Shown here: one piece after another, positions 60,176 to 64,000 of the stretch
Layout of the letters: the number at the start of each line of letters is the position of its first letter
How positions within the stretch are numbered: the first letter of the stretch is position 1
Assembly (NCBI GenBank): GCA_947458265.1
Contig: CANGYF010000006.1
Location: 62,001 to 126,000 of the forward strand
Reading direction: 5' to 3'
Origin: Betaproteobacteria bacterium
GTDB taxonomy: Bacteria > Pseudomonadota > Gammaproteobacteria > Burkholderiales > CAIKXV01
DNA length: 64,000 nt
Notes under the pieces: model-generated
Seen by the model: only the letters and a program-made list of their open reading frames with translations
What the model was told of the DNA's origin: nothing
Database searches by the model: none
Made by a program: the position numbers and the translations under genes

Positions 60176-62242
60176 ATGAAGCACTCCAGCCCACGACGGC
60201 CGAGCTTGCTGCTCGCGCTCGCCGCAGCGACCGGCAGCCATTTCTCCGCCAGCGCGATCGCGCAATCCAACCCGCCGGCAGCACCGGTACAACTACCCCC
60301 CGTGGTCGTCCAGGGCAAGGCTGCTGCAGAGCCTGCCCTCACCGTTCCCAGCCTCGAAGGTGCGCAGCGCGAATCGCGCTTCACGCCCGGCGGGGCGACC
60401 GTGGTCGATCCGGCGAGCTACGAGACCGGCCGCGCATCGACCTTCCAGGACCTGCTCGGATTCGCACCGGGCGTGTTCGTGCAGCCGCGCTTCGGATCCG
60501 ACGAGACCCGGCTGTCGATCCGAGGTTCCGGCATCCAGCGCACCTTCCACGGCCGCGGCCTGCAGATGCTGCTCGACGGCGTGCCGGTCAACCTGGCCGA
60601 TGGCGGCTTCGATTTCCAGGCGATCGAACCGATCGGCCTGAAGTACACCGAGGTCTTCCGCGGCAGCAATGCGCTGCAGTACGGCGGCACCACGTTGGGC
60701 GGCTCGATCAACTTCGTGTCGCCCACCGGCCATGACGCCGATCGCGCGCGGCTGCGCCTGGAGGCTGGCAGCTTCGGCTACTTGCGGGCGTTCGGCGCGA
60801 CCGGCGGCGTGTCGGGCCCTGTCGACTACTACGCATCGATCTCGCATTCGCAACAGGACGGCTACCGCAACTGGGCCGACCAGGAGAACATGCGCTTCTT
60901 CGGCAACGTCGGCTTCCGCATCAATCCCGACCTGGAGACCCGGTTCTATCTGTCGCTCACCGACTCCGACTCACAACTGCCCGGCAACCTGACCAAGGCA
61001 CAGCTCAACGCCGATCCGACGCGCGCGGCGGCCGGCAACCTGGCCCAGCGCTGGAAGCGCGACTACCAGCTGCAGCGCCTGTCCAACCGCACCGTCTACC
61101 GGATGGGCGACGCGCAGCTCGAATTCGGCGCGTTCTATTCGCGCAAGAGCCTTGACCATCCGATCTTCCAGGTACTGCGCCAGGAATCGGACGACTACGG
61201 GCTTTCCTTCCGCTATGTGAGCAACGCGCCGCTGGCCGGCATGAAGAACCGCTTCGTGGTGGGTTTCCTCCCGACACGGGGACGCGTGGAGGACAGCCGC
61301 TTCCAGAACCTCGGCGGGTCCGCCGGCGCACGCACCGCACAGAGCATCCAGACCTCCACCAACTATTCCCTGTTCGCCGAGAACCAGTTGTACGTGGCGC
61401 CACAGTGGGCAGCGGTCCTCGGGTTCAATGCGACCCGGTCCAGCCGCAGGCTGGAGGACCGATTCCTCACCGACGGCGACAACAGCGTGGACCGGACCTA
61501 CCGCCAGCTCTCGCCCAAGGTCGGCGTGCGCTACGAGTGGAGCCCGCAGATCGATGTCTATGCCAACGTCAGCCGCAGCTTCGAACCGCCCAGCTTCGGC
61601 GAACTGGCAGGCGGGCCGAACGTGACGCCGGTCAGCGCACAGAAAGGCACCACCTTCGAGGTGGGCAGCCGCGGCTTCCTGCGCAGCGCGACCTGGGATG
61701 TCTCGTTCTACCGCTCGACATTGACCGACGAACTGCTGTCGCTGAACACGCCCACCGGCCAGCCGCTAGGCACGGTGAACGCGCCGAGAACGATCCATCA
61801 GGGCATCGAGCTGGGCCTGCTGCTCACGGTGGCGCGCGATGTTTCCTGGCGCACCTCGTACCTGCTGAACGACTTCCGCTTCGACGGCAACGCGACCTAC
61901 GGCAACAACCGGCTGCCGGGTATCCCGGCGATGGCGCTGCGTTCCGAGGTGCTGTGGGCGCCGGCGCCGGGCTGGTACGTCGGCCCGACGCTTGAATGGT
62001 CGAGCAAGACCGCGGTGGACATGGCCAATACGCTGTTCGCAGATCCCTTCACCCTGTGGGGGTTGAAGGCCGGCATGCGCATCGACAAAGGCGCGTCGTT
62101 CTTCGTGCAGGCGCGTAACCTGGGCAACCGCAAATACGCGGCCACCACCGGCGTGATAGCCGATGCGCGCAGCCTCGACTCGGCGCAGTTCCTGCCCGGC
62201 GACGGACGGTCCGTGTTCGCCGGCATCGACTGGAGGCTGTGA
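60176..62242 (+). CDS. TonB-dependent outer-membrane receptor
   Basis: The 688-residue protein has a signal peptide (hydrophobic LLLALAAATGSHFSASAIAQ), a plug domain with LSIRGSGIQRTFHGRGLQMLLDGVPVNLADGG and SNALQYGGTTLGGSINFVSPTG, and a beta-barrel ending in a Trp-Arg-Leu terminus (GIDWRL) for outer-membrane assembly. It should import a metal complex or siderophore using TonB energy. AGGAAG precedes ATG 60176. The substrate is not shown; the downstream His-rich PepSY protein and upstream DUF2946 protein suggest a metal. Confidence 0.93.
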   Translation: MKHSSPRRPSLLLALAAATGSHFSASAIAQSNPPAAPVQLPPVVVQGKAAAEPALTVPSLEGAQRESRFTPGGATVVDPASYETGRASTFQDLLGFAPGVFVQPRFGSDETRLSIRGSGIQRTFHGRGLQMLLDGVPVNLADGGFDFQAIEPIGLKYTEVFRGSNALQYGGTTLGGSINFVSPTGHDADRARLRLEAGSFGYLRAFGATGGVSGPVDYYASISHSQQDGYRNWADQENMRFFGNVGFRINPDLETRFYLSLTDSDSQLPGNLTKAQLNADPTRAAAGNLAQRWKRDYQLQRLSNRTVYRMGDAQLEFGAFYSRKSLDHPIFQVLRQESDDYGLSFRYVSNAPLAGMKNRFVVGFLPTRGRVEDSRFQNLGGSAGARTAQSIQTSTNYSLFAENQLYVAPQWAAVLGFNATRSSRRLEDRFLTDGDNSVDRTYRQLSPKVGVRYEWSPQIDVYANVSRSFEPPSFGELAGGPNVTPVSAQKGTTFEVGSRGFLRSATWDVSFYRSTLTDELLSLNTPTGQPLGTVNAPRTIHQGIELGLLLTVARDVSWRTSYLLNDFRFDGNATYGNNRLPGIPAMALRSEVLWAPAPGWYVGPTLEWSSKTAVDMANTLFADPFTLWGLKAGMRIDKGASFFVQARNLGNRKYAATTGVIADARSLDSAQFLPGDGRSVFAGIDWRL

Positions 62243-62245
62243 GCG

Positions 62246-63820
62246 ATGGCCCGCCTGTTGCAATGGCATCGATGGGCGGGCGTCCTCGCCCTGGCCGGGG
62301 TGGTGCTCTGGGCCGTGTCCGGGACGCTGCATCCGATCATGGCGCGGATGCAACCGCGGCCGGTGGTGCCGCATGTGCCGGTACCGCCTGCACATGCAGA
62401 GGCACCTGCGTTGCCGGCCGCCGGTGGCGAGCCACTGGCGGCCGTCCTCGCGCGGCAGGGCGGCGGAGCGATCTCCGACGCCCGGCTGGTGTCGATCGAC
62501 GGCCGCGCGTTCTACCAGGTCACGCGCCCGGCAGGGGGGATACGCGAGTACTACGCGGCTGCGGACGGCGCGAAGCTTGACGACGGCGATCGTCGCCATG
62601 CCGAATGGCTGGCGCGGCAGTACATCGGGGAGGCCAGCGCGCCCGTGGCCTCGGCCCGGCTGCAGACGCGGTTCGATGGCGAGTACGGCGACGTGAACCG
62701 GCTGCTGCCGGCGTGGCGGATCGCGTTCGATCGTCCGGATGGCATGACCGTCTACGTGGACACCGGGACAGATCGCCTCGGCACGCTGGTCGACGACACG
62801 AAGCGCTGGACCTCCGGCCTGTTCACCACGCTGCACCGCTGGGACTGGCTGGACGGGCTTTCGCCCGGGCTGCGCCTGGTGCTGCTGGCCGGAATGCTGC
62901 TCGCAGCGATGGGCGCCACGCTGGGCGGCCTTTGGCTGTTCTTCGCGCGCCGGCACGCCGCGCGGGCGGGTGCCTTGCGCCGGGTGCACCGGATTTCCGG
63001 GGCAGCGCTGTCGCTGGTCGCGATCGCGTTCTTCGCCAGCGGGCTGTACCACCTGCTGCATCTCGGGCTGCGCGGCGATCCGGCTGCGCGTTTCGCCGCC
63101 GTGCCAGCGCAGATCGACCCCGCGCAGTTGCACATCGCCTTCGCCGATGCCGCGAGGCTCGCCGGGATCGAGCGACCTGCCCGGATCTCCCTGGCAGAGA
63201 TCGACGGACAGCCGTTCTATCGTGTGCAGCCGCCAAGGCCACCCCGTCCGCAATCCGCGCACGGCCAGGACCACGGACATGGGGGAAAGAAGGGTCCGGC
63301 GGGAACCGCAGGACATGCAGGTCATGAAGGGCATGCGGGACCTGCGGCACCGCCGCCACCGGTGCCAGCAGGCTATGTGTCTGCACGCGACGGCACGGTC
63401 CTCGCGGACGGAGAAGTCCGGCATGCAGCCTGGATCGCGTCCCGGGCCACCGCCCTGGCAGCGACCTCGTCCGGTGGCACCGTGACCCGTTTCGGCGGCG
63501 AGTACGGCTTCGTGTTCAAGCGACTGCCGGTGCAGCGCGTACTGCTCGAAGGACCGGGCGGGACCACCGCGTTCATCGACACCGTGGACGGTGCCGTGTC
63601 TGCGGTGATCGACGACGCCGACCGGCGCGAGGGATGGCTGTTCGCGAACGTGCACAAGCACGACTGGATGGTGCCGCTGGTCGGGCGCACAGCCCGTGAT
63701 GCGATCGCCGCATCGCTGGCGCTGGCGATCGGCGTGACCGCGACGATGGGTGGGGTGCTGTTCGTGCGGCGCCTCAGGGCGGGGCGGCGAGCGGCTGGCC
63801 GCGTACGTCCAGTGTACTGA
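62246..63820 (+). CDS. PepSY-domain inner-membrane protein with His-rich insert
   Basis: The 524-residue protein has a PepSY-associated membrane-helix layout: one helix at the N-terminus (GVLALAGVVLWAVSGTLHPI), two in the middle (LRLVLLAGMLLAAMGATLGGLWLF and ISGAALSLVAIAFFASGLYHLL) and one at the end, with two periplasmic PepSY-type domains. An insert around residues 335-365 (SAHGQDHGHGGKK, then GHAGHEGHAGP) carries eight His in some 30 residues, a likely metal-binding stretch. It starts four bases after the TonB receptor stop and probably acts as an inner-membrane metal reductase or uptake helper. Confidence 0.88.
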   Translation: MARLLQWHRWAGVLALAGVVLWAVSGTLHPIMARMQPRPVVPHVPVPPAHAEAPALPAAGGEPLAAVLARQGGGAISDARLVSIDGRAFYQVTRPAGGIREYYAAADGAKLDDGDRRHAEWLARQYIGEASAPVASARLQTRFDGEYGDVNRLLPAWRIAFDRPDGMTVYVDTGTDRLGTLVDDTKRWTSGLFTTLHRWDWLDGLSPGLRLVLLAGMLLAAMGATLGGLWLFFARRHAARAGALRRVHRISGAALSLVAIAFFASGLYHLLHLGLRGDPAARFAAVPAQIDPAQLHIAFADAARLAGIERPARISLAEIDGQPFYRVQPPRPPRPQSAHGQDHGHGGKKGPAGTAGHAGHEGHAGPAAPPPPVPAGYVSARDGTVLADGEVRHAAWIASRATALAATSSGGTVTRFGGEYGFVFKRLPVQRVLLEGPGGTTAFIDTVDGAVSAVIDDADRREGWLFANVHKHDWMVPLVGRTARDAIAASLALAIGVTATMGGVLFVRRLRAGRRAAGRVRPVY

Positions 63821-63842
63821 GCAGCCTTCCCTCGCTTCTCGC

Positions 63843-64000
63843 TCAGTTGTCGACCACCACCCCGGTCGCCTTCACCAGCCGCGCATACTTCGCCAGCTCG
63901 CTGCGCAGGAAGGCATCGAACTCCTCCGGCGTGCCGCCGCCGATGTCGGTGCCGACCGCCACCAGCTTCTCGCGGATCGCCGGCTCCTTCATCACCCGGT
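63843..64000 (-). CDS. Bug/TctC-family substrate-binding protein, C-terminal fragment (cut by window edge)
   Basis: The minus-strand frame ending at 63843 reads RVMKEPAIREKLVAVGTDIG, then GGTPEEFDAFLRSELAKYARLVKATGVVVDN, which is the C-terminal end of a Bug protein (compare GSTPEQF...RWG...KATG in the other copies). The N-terminal part lies beyond the right edge. Confidence 0.9.
   Translation of the reverse strand, partial: RVMKEPAIREKLVAVGTDIGGGTPEEFDAFLRSELAKYARLVKATGVVVDN

Noticed and set aside
1-64000. CRISPR array, tRNA or rRNA genes
   Set aside because: No regularly spaced direct repeats of CRISPR length, and no tRNA-like cloverleaf or rRNA segment was noticed. A covariance-model scan could still find one, as I could not run it.

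Overview
The window is high-GC DNA (roughly two-thirds G+C by eye) from a Betaproteobacterium, most likely of the order Burkholderiales. The strongest sign is the number of periplasmic binding proteins of the Bug/TctC type (nine complete copies and one cut by the right edge), an expansion known from Bordetella, Achromobacter and related genera. Housekeeping genes (ppa, tsaD, plsY, folB) are present, so this is chromosome. I saw no tRNA, rRNA, CRISPR array, transposase gene or phage gene.

Layout. 1-1624 (minus): an unidentified partial gene, DUF4387 and an MFS transporter, coupled by stop/start overlaps. 1686-5983 (plus): glutathione transferase-like protein, aldo/keto reductase, DUF6279 lipoprotein and a gamma-glutamyltransferase-family enzyme, closed by a hairpin built from a repeat. 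6105-8487 (minus): LVIVD-repeat protein and CobW-type GTPase. 8994-20727 (minus): ppa, a tautomerase, five Bug proteins, a second gamma-glutamyltransferase-family enzyme, an omega-aminotransferase, a polysaccharide-deacetylase-fold protein and an FMN alpha-hydroxy-acid oxidase; a repeat cluster lies at 18304-18466. 20880-21941 (plus): an isopropylmalate-dehydrogenase-like enzyme. 22006-27221 (minus): a four-gene catabolic operon (enolase-superfamily dehydratase, acyl-CoA carboxyltransferase, amidohydrolase, class III aminotransferase), divergent from 27402-30291 (VOC protein, alpha/beta hydrolase, Bug). 30391-32279: LeuC/LeuD-like pair. 33869-43592 (plus): a long tightly packed cluster with GntR regulator, cysteine-dioxygenase-like cupin, quinone-reductase-like protein, PaaI thioesterase, UbiD decarboxylase, two RidA proteins, Rieske dioxygenase alpha and beta subunits, D-2-hydroxyacid dehydrogenase, glyoxalase-like protein and DUF3592 protein. 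43611-53525 (minus): two Bug proteins, ThDP enzyme, SDR, an unrecognised 458-residue protein, acyl-CoA dehydrogenase and an ADP-forming acyl-CoA synthetase. 53853-57253 (plus): a degenerate HD-GYP protein and a GGDEF-like/EAL protein behind a sigma-28-like promoter. 57369-59604: tsaD, plsY, folB. 59666-63820 (plus): DUF2946, TonB receptor and PepSY protein. 63843-64000: C-terminus of another Bug protein.

How it fits together. Most of the window looks like a catabolic region in which individual pathway operons each carry their own high-affinity periplasmic binding protein, while no TctA/TctB membrane components are encoded here. The most interesting system is 33869-43592: a GntR-controlled cluster joining a Rieske oxygenase, a UbiD decarboxylase and two RidA (imine/enamine-handling) proteins. 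That combination suggests degradation of a carboxylated aromatic or nitrogen-containing ring; the substrate cannot be read from the sequence. Short intergenic palindromic repeats (GTGTCTGACCCGGG and GGTCAGGTCTTG types) recur at gene borders, and one of them appears to have replaced the 5' end of a Bug gene.
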